Notes: a model not told the origin generated them from the letters alone. A stretch of 34,864 bases of DNA from an uncultured Muribaculaceae bacterium (GCA_947644475.1 CANRZQ010000001.1:1-34864); one strand, 5' to 3'. Positions 16,819 through 25,185 are shown, numbered from the stretch's first letter. Numbers and translations: made by a program.

Positions 16819-17700
16819 TTAGGGTTCGGGTGTGATTGCTTCCACGGCTTTTTTTGAAAAGTCGAGTGTGTAGTAAAAGGTGAACGAGCCAGTTATGGCT
16901 CCTTGACGAGAGCCGTAGCCGGGAATATACCATGGCTTGCCATACGCGGCCTTCGATTCATGGAGCAGCTGGTGGTAGCGTAACGTCCATCCGGCAGAAA
17001 TCGGCCCCCAGAGTTTTACGCGCAGTCCGATGGCAAGTTCCCACCAGCCTACGGTGGAATGTTGCGTCGGGATTTCCGGATGGGCCGTCTCGCCCCAGTA
17101 GTCGGAATTGATAGAAATGTCGGTTATAGAATATGAGAATGGCGAAAAGCCGTATCTCATACCGAGTGTAAACTGATAGTCGGGCGATGAGTTATAGAGG
17201 AAATTATAGTCGCATCCAAGCCGGAAATAGACGCTGAGCGGCGACTTATATGTGAAATTATTGTCGGCGGGAGTATTCTTTGCCATGCCGAGGCCGGTTT
17301 CGAACACAGGCTGGTAGCGGTTGTGGAGATTTACTTTTGCCGAAAAGTCAATCAGCCCGTAATGCTGTTTGAAAGCGCGCATCACGGGATTCCAGATGTC
17401 AACGCCAACGCTCACGGAAGACAGCAGCGGGTATTTCATCGGAATCTTTTGAAGCATCGCCGTAGAGTCGCGCCATTCGCGCCCGGTCACGGTGTCGATA
17501 TAGATTATGTTTCCGTTTTCGTCGTGATAGTGAGCCATCGATGCGCGGATACGTGCGTTGATGCGCGCGGTGTCGTTGGCCAGTTCGTTCACCGGCCGCG
17601 TGGTTGTAGCCGGAGTCTCTACGGGATTTATGCGCCTCTGGCCCCACATCGCCATCGACACGGTACACATTATTAATATATAAAGCAGACGCATGTTCAC
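16819..17700 (-). CDS. DUF6048-like outer-membrane beta-barrel protein
   Basis: A 293-residue protein with a signal peptide (about 1-20) and a polar region (about 22-85) containing YHDENGNIIYIDTVTGREW. From there to near the C-terminus alternating hydrophobic/aromatic strands suggest an eight- to twelve-stranded outer-membrane barrel (for example VYFRLGCDYNF, FTLGMRYGFSPFSYS, ELAIGLRVKLWGP). I assign it to the DUF6048 type from memory of such proteins. Its start overlaps the end of the DUF6452-like lipoprotein gene by 4 nt (ATGA), a sign of coupled translation. The role is unknown; an envelope complex with the lipoprotein is likely. Confidence 0.72.
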   Translation of the reverse strand: MNMRLLYILIMCTVSMAMWGQRRINPVETPATTTRPVNELANDTARINARIRASMAHYHDENGNIIYIDTVTGREWRDSTAMLQKIPMKYPLLSSVSVGVDIWNPVMRAFKQHYGLIDFSAKVNLHNRYQPVFETGLGMAKNTPADNNFTYKSPLSVYFRLGCDYNFLYNSSPDYQFTLGMRYGFSPFSYSITDISINSDYWGETAHPEIPTQHSTVGWWELAIGLRVKLWGPISAGWTLRYHQLLHESKAAYGKPWYIPGYGSRQGAITGSFTFYYTLDFSKKAVEAITPEP

Positions 17701-18245
17701 GATTGTGGGGTTTCTTGGGGTTGGTCTTGGGGTTGGTCTTCCGGCTCATCGTTGGACGATGTGCGGAAGAAAATTTTTATTCTCTCGATGTCGATATTCG
17801 TGATAAGCGAGTCGGTTATTGCGATTGAGTCGATAAGGTTGCGGGTATATTGGCAGCCGGTTATGCGGTAGCGGTATATTACGCCACATTCCTCGGAGGC
17901 AAAATACGGGCTTGCTGTGTAATTGAGGTCGATGCGGTCGACAAGGTCGAGGTTGTCAAGGTTTTTCCATTTGTATGAGATAAACCACATTACATTGTCT
18001 TTCGTCGCTCTCATCGGCAGGTATATCTGCGATATAGATGTGCCGGGAGCCGAGAGAATGGAGTCGCCGGGAGCGTCGGCGCCGTATATTTCCAGGGAGT
18101 CGAGAGATATTGACTTTTCGGTCGCAGAGTCGTAGAATCCGGCGAGGGGCACCGACGAGCGGTTTTCAAGGCAGCCCGATGTGTTGCAGCCTGAGAAGGC
18201 GGCAAGCAGGCATATCACTGCTAATATGGAAGTCAATCGACCCAT
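17697..18245 (-). CDS. DUF6452-like lipoprotein
   Basis: A 182-residue predicted lipoprotein. The signal peptide ends in a lipobox around AAFSGC, with C20 as the anchored residue. The mature part is a beta-rich domain (SVPLAGFYDS, ISQIYLPMRATKDNVMWFISYKW, CGVIYRYRITG). The C-terminus is low-complexity, acidic and glutamine/proline-rich (EPEDQPQDQPQETPQS). It overlaps the nitroreductase gene upstream by 13 nt and the DUF6048 gene downstream by 4 nt. Known DUF6452 proteins are found next to DUF6048 proteins in Bacteroidales, which fits. Function is unknown. Confidence 0.75.
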   Translation of the reverse strand: MGRLTSILAVICLLAAFSGCNTSGCLENRSSVPLAGFYDSATEKSISLDSLEIYGADAPGDSILSAPGTSISQIYLPMRATKDNVMWFISYKWKNLDNLDLVDRIDLNYTASPYFASEECGVIYRYRITGCQYTRNLIDSIAITDSLITNIDIERIKIFFRTSSNDEPEDQPQDQPQETPQS

Positions 18246-18754
18246 TTCACGATTTCTGTAAGCGGTTTGCGCGATTTCTTAGGCATGACGTCGCCTTCGG
18301 CGGCGTATCCGAGAGGGAAAAGCGCGACTGGCTCCTCGTCGGCGGCAAGGTTGAGTTCGGTCCGGACAGCGTCGACATCGAAACTGCATATCCAGCATGT
18401 GGCAAGTCCTGCGGCCTCAGCGGCAAGCGCGATGTGTTCGCCGGCAATGGCGAGGTCGATGTCGGTATGGTCCTTGTTGTCGGCTGTGCGGTGCCATGCT
18501 TGGTCGTGGTGGCCGACAGCAGCGATCAGCACAGGTGCGTCGTTGAATGCCGGACGTGATTTGGCAAGCATACGTTGGCGGCGTTCTGCGTCGGTGACAA
18601 CATAAAATGTCCAGGGCTGGCGGTTGCAGGCCGACGGAGCAAGTTGGGCCGCGCAAAGCACCGCCATCACTTTTTCTTCATTCACCGGCTCGGCAGAGTA
18701 ATTGCGGCAGGAGTATCTTTTTTTGCAGAGGTCGAGAAAATCAATATATTGCAT
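18233..18754 (-). CDS. Nitroreductase-family protein (cytoplasmic)
   Basis: A 173-residue soluble member of the FMN-dependent nitroreductase superfamily. It shows RYSCRNYS at residues 13-20, APSACNRQPWTFYVV near 39-53, AGLATCWICSF near 115 and PLGYAAEGD near 147. There is no signal peptide. It uses NAD(P)H to reduce quinones, nitro compounds or flavins; the true substrate is not predictable. It is the first gene of the operon that ends with an exported family member, and its 3' end overlaps the lipoprotein gene by 13 nt. Confidence 0.9.
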   Translation of the reverse strand: MQYIDFLDLCKKRYSCRNYSAEPVNEEKVMAVLCAAQLAPSACNRQPWTFYVVTDAERRQRMLAKSRPAFNDAPVLIAAVGHHDQAWHRTADNKDHTDIDLAIAGEHIALAAEAAGLATCWICSFDVDAVRTELNLAADEEPVALFPLGYAAEGDVMPKKSRKPLTEIVKWVD

Positions 18755-18773
18755 GGGAGAAAAAAATTACGGA

Positions 18774-18846
18774 TTAATGACGAATTATGAATGACGAATT
18801 ACGAATGGAAACATTAGTCGTTAGTCATTCGTAGTTAGTCGTTATA
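18774..18846. repeat. Degenerate palindromic ATGACGAATTA repeat
   Basis: Between the nitroreductase operon and the GT2 gene, copies of ATGACGAATTA/GACGAATTACGAATG face copies of CATTAGTCGTTAGTCATTCG. The whole segment is an imperfect, low-complexity palindrome. It overlaps the 3' end of the GT2 coding region. A related sequence occurs at 25091-25160. Confidence 0.5.
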
Positions 18847-19796
18847 TTTATTGTCTTGTCAATCTCGTATTGGTTGCGGAGGGTTGAATTGCGCACTATG
18901 AGTTCGCCGATAAATCCGGCAAGGAAAAGTTGCGAGCCGAGCAGCATCAGCGTGAGCGAGAGGAAGAAGTAGGGCGAGTCTGTAACAAGAGAGTAGGGGT
19001 GCCCGGCGTGCATATGGTAAAGTTTCATTATGCCCACCACGGCCACGGCTATGGATCCGAGGAAGAACATCAGCGAGCCGAGCAGGCCGAAGAAGTGCAT
19101 CGGCTTTTTTCCGAATTTGCCGGTGAACCAAAGTGTGGCCAGGTCGAGGTATCCGTTGACAAAGCGGTCGAGCCCAAATTTAGTCGTGCCATATTTGCGG
19201 GCTTGATGGTGCACGACCTTTTCACCGATTTTGTTGAACCCGGCAAGTTTGGCGAGGTAGGGGATGTAACGGTGCATGTCGCCGTGCACCTCGATATGCT
19301 TCACCACTTTCAGGCGGTAGGCTTTAAGTCCGCAGTTGAAATCGTGAAGGTTCTTTATTCCGGACACGGCGCGGGCCGTGGCGTTGAAAAGTTTGGTCGG
19401 GATTGTCTTCGACAGCGGGTCGTAGCGTTTCTTCTTGTATCCTGACACGAGGTCGTAGCCGTCTTCGGTAATCATTCTGTAGAGTTCCGGGATTTCGTCG
19501 GGGCTGTCTTGCAGGTCGGCGTCCATTGTTATCACCACGTCGCCTTTGGCACGGGCAAATCCGGTATTCAGGGCCGGCGATTTTCCGTAATTCCGCCGGA
19601 ATGAGATGCCTCGTATGTTGGGGTTGGCCTTTTGCAGATTTTCTATTACCTGCCATGAATTGTCGGTGGAGCCGTCGTCGACAAAAATCACTTCGTAAGA
19701 GAAATGATTTTCTCTCATTACGCGGGCAATCCATGCTTCGAGTTCGGGGAGGGATTCAGCCTCGTTATATAGGGGAATTACGACAGAGATGTCCAT
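18825..19796 (-). CDS. Family 2 glycosyltransferase (DPM1/GtrB-like)
   Basis: A 323-residue membrane-linked glycosyltransferase. The GT-A domain shows VVIPLYNEAESLPEL, the VDDGSTDNSW loop, the metal-binding DxD inside MDADLQDSPDEIPE, and FNCGLKAYRLKV. The C-terminus has two transmembrane helices (about 235-262 and 272-298) and the family ending GELIVRN. Such enzymes transfer a sugar from a nucleotide sugar to a polyprenyl phosphate at the inner membrane, or decorate lipids. It is the last gene of an operon with a lipid kinase and a DUF4199 protein. Confidence 0.92.
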   Translation of the reverse strand: MDISVVIPLYNEAESLPELEAWIARVMRENHFSYEVIFVDDGSTDNSWQVIENLQKANPNIRGISFRRNYGKSPALNTGFARAKGDVVITMDADLQDSPDEIPELYRMITEDGYDLVSGYKKKRYDPLSKTIPTKLFNATARAVSGIKNLHDFNCGLKAYRLKVVKHIEVHGDMHRYIPYLAKLAGFNKIGEKVVHHQARKYGTTKFGLDRFVNGYLDLATLWFTGKFGKKPMHFFGLLGSLMFFLGSIAVAVVGIMKLYHMHAGHPYSLVTDSPYFFLSLTLMLLGSQLFLAGFIGELIVRNSTLRNQYEIDKTINITTNYE

Positions 19797-19814
19797 TGTT
19801 ATTCAGTTGTGTGG

Positions 19815-20333
19815 TTATTTTTTTACGATTGCCTTCACAAGTCCGGCCTCAATCATTGAGAGCATTGCCCCGGAGAAACTGCCGAGCCATATAACAGTGA
19901 ATGTGAGCATTATTGGCGATGGGAGGAGTTTGCGGTCTATTGCTTTCTGGAGCGTAGCGGCGAATGTCTCAAATTCGGGTATTTGCGAATAGAGGTCGAC
20001 GGCAAGCCGCGCCTGGGTGTAAATGAAGCCGGTGTTGATGAAGCGCATGTAGATGAATGAGGCCAGGCCAAGAATGAGGCTTCCGCAGAGAAATACCATG
20101 ATTCCGTGCATCCACAGGCCAGAAAAAGTGGTCAAAAGCCGGTCGTAGCGGTAAGAGCGGCGCAGCATCACCCACAGCACGGCCGGCACGGCCACAAGCA
20201 GGGCGTCGGCCACAAGTGTGGCGGCAAGCGAGCCTTGCGCAAGGGTCTGCAAGGCCACGGCTGCCACAAACAGCAGCCCCATCCATGCTCCGTCTTCGGC
20301 TCCGCGGGTGTATATTGATTTGGTAGGTAGCAT
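19815..20333 (-). CDS. DUF4199-like membrane protein
   Basis: A 172-residue integral membrane protein with about four hydrophobic segments (GAWMGLLFVAAVALQTLA, LVADALLVAVPAVLWVML, HGIMVFLCGSLILGLASFI, IMLTFTVIWLGSFSGAML). The layout and the FINTGFIY region resemble DUF4199 proteins of Bacteroidota, which often sit directly upstream of a GT2 gene, as here. The frame is open further upstream, to 20489, but that would overlap the lipid-kinase gene by more than 120 nt; the ATG at 20331-20333 leaves a clean 29-nt gap. Function is unknown. Confidence 0.82.
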   Translation of the reverse strand: MLPTKSIYTRGAEDGAWMGLLFVAAVALQTLAQGSLAATLVADALLVAVPAVLWVMLRRSYRYDRLLTTFSGLWMHGIMVFLCGSLILGLASFIYMRFINTGFIYTQARLAVDLYSQIPEFETFAATLQKAIDRKLLPSPIMLTFTVIWLGSFSGAMLSMIEAGLVKAIVKK

Positions 20334-20362
20334 CTTGATTATATTGATTGAGGAATTTGGAA

Positions 20363-21331
20363 TCAGCCCGACACGAGATTTCGCAGGGCAAAATGCCAGT
20401 CGCGGAATGTATATATCATAGGAGTGATAAAAGGCATGAATCGCATTTTTCGTTGCGGGGTGTAGATTTTCAATGCTCCGTGAATACAACGGATGTCGGC
20501 CACCGTGCCCATTTCCGTGGGCTCGCCGTCGAGATGGGCCGGGCCGCTGCTGTTGCGTGTAATCACGATGTGGCTGCCCCGCAATTTTTCAATCTGGCTG
20601 TTGTGAGGAATCATGCCTGTGAGCATGTCGATGCCAACAAGGAGAGTGCGCAGATGGTCGGCATCCTTTATTATTATCACATCGAGCAGTCCGTCCTTGA
20701 TTGATGCCTGCGGAGCGATAAAGGCATTATTGCCATATTGCGAGGCATTGCAGCAAGCCACGAGGAATGCTTTGCGTGAGTAGGTCTCGCCGTCGACCTT
20801 TATTGTGTATTCCTCGCCCTGGTAGTCCTTGTATTCGGATATCGCGCTGTTGAGATAAGTGATAAGGCCGCGTTTTCCTGCGCGGGCAAAGCGGTCGGAC
20901 ACGGCAGCGTCGAATCCCCAGCCGAAAGTGCAGAAGAACGGGCGTCCGTTTGCCGTGGCATAGTCGCAGGGGGTGACATGCTCGCGCGCGATTACGTCGA
21001 CAGAAGTCAGGATGTCGATAGGGATTCCGAGATGGCGGGCGAGGCCGTTGCCGCTTCCGGCCGGGATAATGCCCAGAGGAATGTCTGAGCCGCACATCGC
21101 CTTGGCCGTTTCGTTTACAGTGCCGTCGCCACCGCAAGCCAGGACGGCGCGGTAGCCCATGCCTATTGCCTCGCCGGCAAGCCGTGTGGCATCGCCACGG
21201 CCGGTGGTAAAGGCCGTGTCGATTTCAATGCCGTGCCTGCGAAAGCGAGTCTCAATCTTCTCGACTGCACCTTTTTTAGAGCATGTGCCGGATATTGGAT
21301 TTACTATGAGAAACAGCCTGTGTCGAAACAT
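20363..21331 (-). CDS. Diacylglycerol/lipid kinase, YegS/BmrU family
   Basis: A 322-residue soluble lipid kinase. The N-terminal ATP-binding domain has NPISGTCSKKG and the hallmark GGDGTVNE at about residues 67-74, followed by GIIPAGSGNGLARHLG. The C-terminal beta-sandwich domain contains the metal-site region FGWGFDAAVSDRF and ends in HLDGEPTEMG. It phosphorylates diacylglycerol or a related lipid at the membrane surface. First gene of the operon with DUF4199 and GT2. A TAACTTTG -7 box lies only 5 nt upstream of its ATG, so the mRNA may have almost no leader. Confidence 0.93.
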   Translation of the reverse strand: MFRHRLFLIVNPISGTCSKKGAVEKIETRFRRHGIEIDTAFTTGRGDATRLAGEAIGMGYRAVLACGGDGTVNETAKAMCGSDIPLGIIPAGSGNGLARHLGIPIDILTSVDVIAREHVTPCDYATANGRPFFCTFGWGFDAAVSDRFARAGKRGLITYLNSAISEYKDYQGEEYTIKVDGETYSRKAFLVACCNASQYGNNAFIAPQASIKDGLLDVIIIKDADHLRTLLVGIDMLTGMIPHNSQIEKLRGSHIVITRNSSGPAHLDGEPTEMGTVADIRCIHGALKIYTPQRKMRFMPFITPMIYTFRDWHFALRNLVSG

Positions 21332-21335
21332 ACGG

Positions 21336-21343
21336 CAAAGTTA
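21336..21343 (-). promoter_or_regulatory. -7 box of the lipid-kinase operon
   Basis: TAACTTTG on the minus strand is a perfect TAnnTTTG, but no TTTG is visible 20 nt upstream. Its distance from the ATG (21329-21331) implies a start of transcription at or within a few bases of the start codon. Confidence 0.45.
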
Positions 21344-21361
21344 CGTTTTTTTCTCCGAATA

Positions 21362-21393
21362 TTTGTTTGATATACAAAAAAATTGTACCTTTG
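21362..21393 (+). promoter_or_regulatory. Bacteroidota-type promoter of the alpha-amylase gene
   Basis: TTTG at 21362-21365, exactly 20 nt, then TACCTTTG at 21386-21393, a perfect -33/-7 pair. Transcription should begin near 21400, leaving a leader of nearly 90 nt before the ATG at 21488. It lies back to back with the lipid-kinase -7 box. Confidence 0.75.
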
Positions 21394-21487
21394 TGGCCGA
21401 AAAGCCGCCGCCGATTTGGCGGCATATTGCTGAAGAATCATTATCATACTTACCTATAAATCTGAAACTCAAATCATTAGATTAATT

Positions 21488-23296
21488 ATGAACACAAGAC
21501 GATACATTCCTGTCATCGCCTCGGTGCTTTTTGGCGCCGCCTCGACTTTGGCAGCCGGCTGGCCGTCGGACTATCAGGGTGTCATGCTTCAAGGATTTTA
21601 CTGGGACTCGTTTAACGACACCAAATGGTCTAATCTCGAATCACAGGCCGACGAACTCTCCAAGAGTTTCTCGCTGATATGGATACCTAACAGCGCACGC
21701 GACCAGCAAGGCGGCGGACGCTCGATGGGATATACTCCTGTATATTGGTTCACCAACCACAATACGATATTCGGCACCGAGGCTGAGTTGCGCTCGATGA
21801 TTGCCACATATAAGGAAAAAGGCACCGGCATAATCGAAGATGTGGTTATCAATCACCGTTGCGGCGCTACCAACTGGACCGATTTTCCCGCCGAGACGTG
21901 GCGCGGCACCACCTATAAACTTGGCCCCGAACACATATGCTCCACCGACGAGGTGCGCAATCAGTCGGGTCAGGCAAAACCGACAGGCGCGCCCGACACC
22001 GGCGACGATTTCGACGGTGCGCGCGACCTCGACCATACATCTGCTGCCGTGCAGGAAAATTGCAAGGCTTATTGCCAGTTCCTTCTTGAAGATATGGGCT
22101 ATGCCGGTTTCCGATACGATATGGTGAAAGGCTATGCCGGCAAATATACCAAAATCTACAACGAGTACTCGCAGCCGGAATTTTCGGTCGGCGAATACTG
22201 GGACGGCAATTACGATGCCGTAAAAGCCTGGATCGACGCCACCGGCAAGACCTCGGCCGCTTTCGACTTTCCGTTCAAATATGCAGTGAACGATGCGTTT
22301 GCCTCGTCGGACCTCACCAAACTTGTGTGGAAAGCCAACGGCACCAACCCGCAGCCTGCCGGCATGATTCATTACGGCTACCAGCAATACTCCGTTACAT
22401 TCATCGACAATCACGACACCTACCGCGACGGGTCGAAGTTTACCGGCAATGTCATCGCTGCCAACGCCTTTATGCTTTGCTCGCCCGGCACACCGTGCGT
22501 GTTCCTGCCCCACTGGAAAAGTTTCAAGAACGAGATCAAGCGTCTCATCGCCGTGCGCAACGCCGTGGGCGTGCACAACATGAGCGCGGTGAAAGTGCTC
22601 CAGTCTTCCAAAGATTGCTATATGGCCGAGGTGACCGGCACCAACGGTAAACTTGTGGTGAAGATCGGCTCGGCATTTGTCTCGCCCGAAGGCTACACCA
22701 ACGACGATATAAAAGTGTCCGGTTCCGATTATTGCGTGTGGACTAAGACAAACGTGGAATTTGAGCCAGTCGACCCTTATGAATCACTCCCCGAGAAACT
22801 CTATCTCGTGGGACATGTCAACGGTTATGCATGGGCCACCGACAAAGGCATCGAGGCACAGCGCGAAGGCTCTACATATACATTTAATAATGTAACAGTA
22901 AACTCATCGGGCACAGCCTTCGCCGGATACTTCTCGTTTGTCACCACCCTCGGCGATACATGGGACGATGTGAACTCGGGCGACCGCTACGGCGCATCCA
23001 CCAAAGATGAGTCGATTGCTACCGGGGAGTCGGCTGCGATAGTGCGCTATCCCGCCGATGTGAACGCATCCTCTGCCCAGTCGTGGTCGGCACGTCCGTA
23101 TGTCTACAACATTACCGCCGACCTTGCATCGATGCGCGTTACCCTTTCCGGTCCGTCCGGCATTGATGATGCCGCCGTGGATGCCGATGCAGAGCCTGAA
23201 TACTACAACCTGCAAGGCGTTCGCGTCGACAATCCCGGCCCCGGCATCTATATCGTGCGCCGCGGCACGGCTGTGACCAAGGAAATGATAAGATAA
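21488..23296 (+). CDS. Secreted alpha-amylase, GH13
   Basis: A 602-residue exported endo-acting starch hydrolase. After a signal peptide (1 to about 23) comes the GH13 barrel with all four classical regions: I DVVINH (118-123), II GFRYDMVKGY (207-216, nucleophile D211), III SVGEYWD (acid/base E236), IV FIDNHDT (305-311, D310). Region II and the QGFYWDS start resemble the plant/bacterial alpha-amylase subgroup more than the SusG type. Residues about 436-555 form an extra beta module (LYLVGHVNGYAW) like SusE/F starch-binding domains. The last 35 residues (YYNLQGVRV, then GIYIVRRG) are the same C-terminal domain as in the SGNH protein. It has a perfect promoter upstream and a strong terminator at 23321. 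Confidence 0.93.
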   Translation: MNTRRYIPVIASVLFGAASTLAAGWPSDYQGVMLQGFYWDSFNDTKWSNLESQADELSKSFSLIWIPNSARDQQGGGRSMGYTPVYWFTNHNTIFGTEAELRSMIATYKEKGTGIIEDVVINHRCGATNWTDFPAETWRGTTYKLGPEHICSTDEVRNQSGQAKPTGAPDTGDDFDGARDLDHTSAAVQENCKAYCQFLLEDMGYAGFRYDMVKGYAGKYTKIYNEYSQPEFSVGEYWDGNYDAVKAWIDATGKTSAAFDFPFKYAVNDAFASSDLTKLVWKANGTNPQPAGMIHYGYQQYSVTFIDNHDTYRDGSKFTGNVIAANAFMLCSPGTPCVFLPHWKSFKNEIKRLIAVRNAVGVHNMSAVKVLQSSKDCYMAEVTGTNGKLVVKIGSAFVSPEGYTNDDIKVSGSDYCVWTKTNVEFEPVDPYESLPEKLYLVGHVNGYAWATDKGIEAQREGSTYTFNNVTVNSSGTAFAGYFSFVTTLGDTWDDVNSGDRYGASTKDESIATGESAAIVRYPADVNASSAQSWSARPYVYNITADLASMRVTLSGPSGIDDAAVDADAEPEYYNLQGVRVDNPGPGIYIVRRGTAVTKEMIR

Positions 23297-23320
23297 AGTC
23301 TACCAAAAGGAATTGAAATT

Positions 23321-23361
23321 GTGATTTTTGGCTTTTAATGCCAAGAATCACAATTTTTTTT
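23321..23361 (+). terminator. Rho-independent terminator after the alpha-amylase gene
   Basis: A 12-bp stem with one G-T wobble (arms 23321-23332 and 23340-23351), a 7-nt TTTTAAT loop and a run of T directly after. It lies 24 nt past the stop codon. Its T-run abuts the -7 box of the next gene. Confidence 0.88.
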
Positions 23362-23362
23362 G

Positions 23363-23370
23363 TAAATTTG
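23363..23370 (+). promoter_or_regulatory. -7 box of the amidase-MCE operon
   Basis: TAAATTTG matches TAnnTTTG and lies 18 nt before the amidase ATG at 23389. The sequence at the -33 spacing falls inside the preceding terminator stem and does not match TTTG. Confidence 0.45.
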
Positions 23371-23388
23371 CACCGCAGTAATCGCATA

Positions 23389-24183
23389 ATGACGCGCCTG
23401 TTGCTTATATTATTAATGACAGTGTCTGCTTTCCTGATGAGCGTAGCCGAGGAGAGCAAGCCTTTTGTCGTGGTGATTGATGCCGGTCACGGTGGCAAGG
23501 ATATAGGCTGCAAAGGCAAACTCACCAATGAAAAGACTATCGTGCTCGACGTTGCAAAACGTCTGGGCAGCAAGATAAGCAAGAAATACGGCGACAAGGT
23601 AAAGGTTGTGTATACACGGTCGACCGACAAGTTTGTCGAACTGGCCGACCGCGCCAAAATTGCCAACGATGCCCACGGAAATCTTTTCATATCGATACAT
23701 GTAAATTCAGTCGACAAAAAGTCGCGCGGACGCACCACGGTAAAAGGAGCAAGTGTGTACACCTGCGGGCTGCACAAGTCGGATGCCAACCTGCGTGTGG
23801 CCATGCGCGAGAACTCGGTGATGGAACTCGAAAAGAACAGCCGCTCGCGTTACAAGGATTTCGACCCGAACTCTTCGGAATCATATATAATATTTGAACT
23901 TACGCAAAACGCTCACCTCAACCAGAGCCTCGACTTTGCATCCCGGGCCCAGCGCAATCTTGTAAATAAGGCCGGCCGCGCCGACAAAGAAGTGCGCCAG
24001 GCCGGATTCTGGGTGCTTTGGAGCGTGTCGATGCCGTCGGTGCTTGTAGAACTCGATTTTATATGCAACCCGACGTCTGAGAAATTCCTCCATTCCGACT
24101 CCGGGAAAGAAAAATGCGCCACGGCTCTCTTTGAGGCGTTCGACGGCTATTACAAAGATCAGAAAAAAACACAAGGAAAATGA
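23389..24183 (+). CDS. N-acetylmuramoyl-L-alanine amidase (Amidase_3)
   Basis: A 264-residue exported zinc amidase that splits the bond between muramic acid and the stem peptide, acting on the cell wall. The signal peptide is MTRLLLILLMTVSAFLM. Zinc ligands and the catalytic residue are visible: IDAGHGGKD (His), TNEKTIVLDVA (Glu), FISIHVNS (His) and the late glutamate in VLVELDFICNP. The reading frame is open upstream to 23338, but that start would sit inside the terminator and promoter and adds a basic tail before the signal peptide. I therefore choose the ATG at 23389. The stop overlaps the MCE gene start by 4 nt. Confidence 0.93.
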   Translation: MTRLLLILLMTVSAFLMSVAEESKPFVVVIDAGHGGKDIGCKGKLTNEKTIVLDVAKRLGSKISKKYGDKVKVVYTRSTDKFVELADRAKIANDAHGNLFISIHVNSVDKKSRGRTTVKGASVYTCGLHKSDANLRVAMRENSVMELEKNSRSRYKDFDPNSSESYIIFELTQNAHLNQSLDFASRAQRNLVNKAGRADKEVRQAGFWVLWSVSMPSVLVELDFICNPTSEKFLHSDSGKEKCATALFEAFDGYYKDQKKTQGK

Positions 24184-25076
24184 AAAAGATATTTCGCAAA
24201 GAAGTTATAATAGGAATATGTGTGCTTGTGGCTCTTGCCATTCTCATACTTGGCATCGATTTCCTCAAAGGCATCAACGTGTTCAAACCCACCAACTACT
24301 ACTATGCGTCGTTTGAGAACGTCGAAGGCCTTGCCGTGTCGTCGCCCGTAATGCTCAACGGTTTCAAGGTAGGGCAGGTGCGGGAGATGGAATATGAGTT
24401 CGACAATCCCGGCCATGTGCTGGTCGAGATGTCGCTCGACAGCCGCCTCAAAGTGCCGCAGGGCTCAAAAGCCGTGCTTGGCACCGACATACTCGGCACA
24501 GCGTCGATAGTGCTTCATCTGTCGTCGTCGGCAACCGACCACAATGTAGGCGACCGTCTTGTGGGCGAAAACGCCTCGTCGCTTCTTGCCTCGGCCGGCG
24601 ACATGCTTCCGGCTGTCCAGCAGATATTCCCCAAAATCGACACCTTGCTCACCAATCTCAATGCAGTGGTTGCGGATCCGGCCCTCACGGCTTCTGTGAA
24701 ACGCCTCGACGCCATATCGGCAAACTTGCAGACCACCACTCAGCGTCTTGCCGCCGCCACAGCGCAACTCGGCCCCATCGCTGCCGATGTGAAGCAGATA
24801 ACAGGCAACACCTCCAACATAACGTCAGACCTTGCCGAACTCTCCGGGCAGATGAAGAATCTGCCCCTTGACTCGCTGGTTGCCGACTTGCAGGTCACAA
24901 CTGCCAATCTGCGCGCGCTCTCCGACGAACTCGGCAAGCCAAACTCAACGCTTGGCCGTCTGATCAACGACCCCTCGCTTTACGACAACCTCAATACCAC
25001 CATATCATCTCTCGACTCGCTTTTTGTCGACATAAAGAAAAATCCCAAACGCTACATTTCAATTAAGTTGCTCTAA
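24180..25076 (+). CDS. MCE/MlaD-family lipid transport protein
   Basis: A 298-residue inner-membrane-anchored protein. A single N-terminal transmembrane helix (about residues 8-28, EVIIGICVLVALAILILGI) is followed by an MCE domain (about 38-115, YYASFENVEGLAVSSPVMLNG). The rest is a long helical coiled region rich in Leu, Thr and Ala (about 125-290, ending IKKNPKRYISIKLL). MlaD-type proteins form rings that move phospholipids between the two membranes together with an ABC transporter; no transporter genes are present here. It overlaps the amidase gene by 4 nt (ATGA), so the two are translationally coupled. Confidence 0.92.
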   Translation: MKKIFRKEVIIGICVLVALAILILGIDFLKGINVFKPTNYYYASFENVEGLAVSSPVMLNGFKVGQVREMEYEFDNPGHVLVEMSLDSRLKVPQGSKAVLGTDILGTASIVLHLSSSATDHNVGDRLVGENASSLLASAGDMLPAVQQIFPKIDTLLTNLNAVVADPALTASVKRLDAISANLQTTTQRLAAATAQLGPIAADVKQITGNTSNITSDLAELSGQMKNLPLDSLVADLQVTTANLRALSDELGKPNSTLGRLINDPSLYDNLNTTISSLDSLFVDIKKNPKRYISIKLL

Positions 25077-25090
25077 GTGTTCGAAAGTTG

Positions 25091-25160
25091 ATTAGTCATT
25101 ATTAGCCTTTGGTCATTAGTAATTGGTAATTGGTCATTAGTCATTAGTCATTAGTTATTG
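25091..25160. repeat. Degenerate GTCATTAG tandem repeat
   Basis: Seven or so copies of TTAGTCATT / TTGGTCATTAGTAATTGG in a row fill the gap between the MCE and gltX genes. The unit is related to the palindromic segment at 18774-18846. No gene fits here. Confidence 0.6.
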
Positions 25161-25185
25161 ATAGTAACCTAAAATATCTCTATAA

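Noticed and set aside
21641..22576. 311-codon minus-strand ORF
   Set aside because: Antisense to the alpha-amylase gene, which shows all four GH13 regions.
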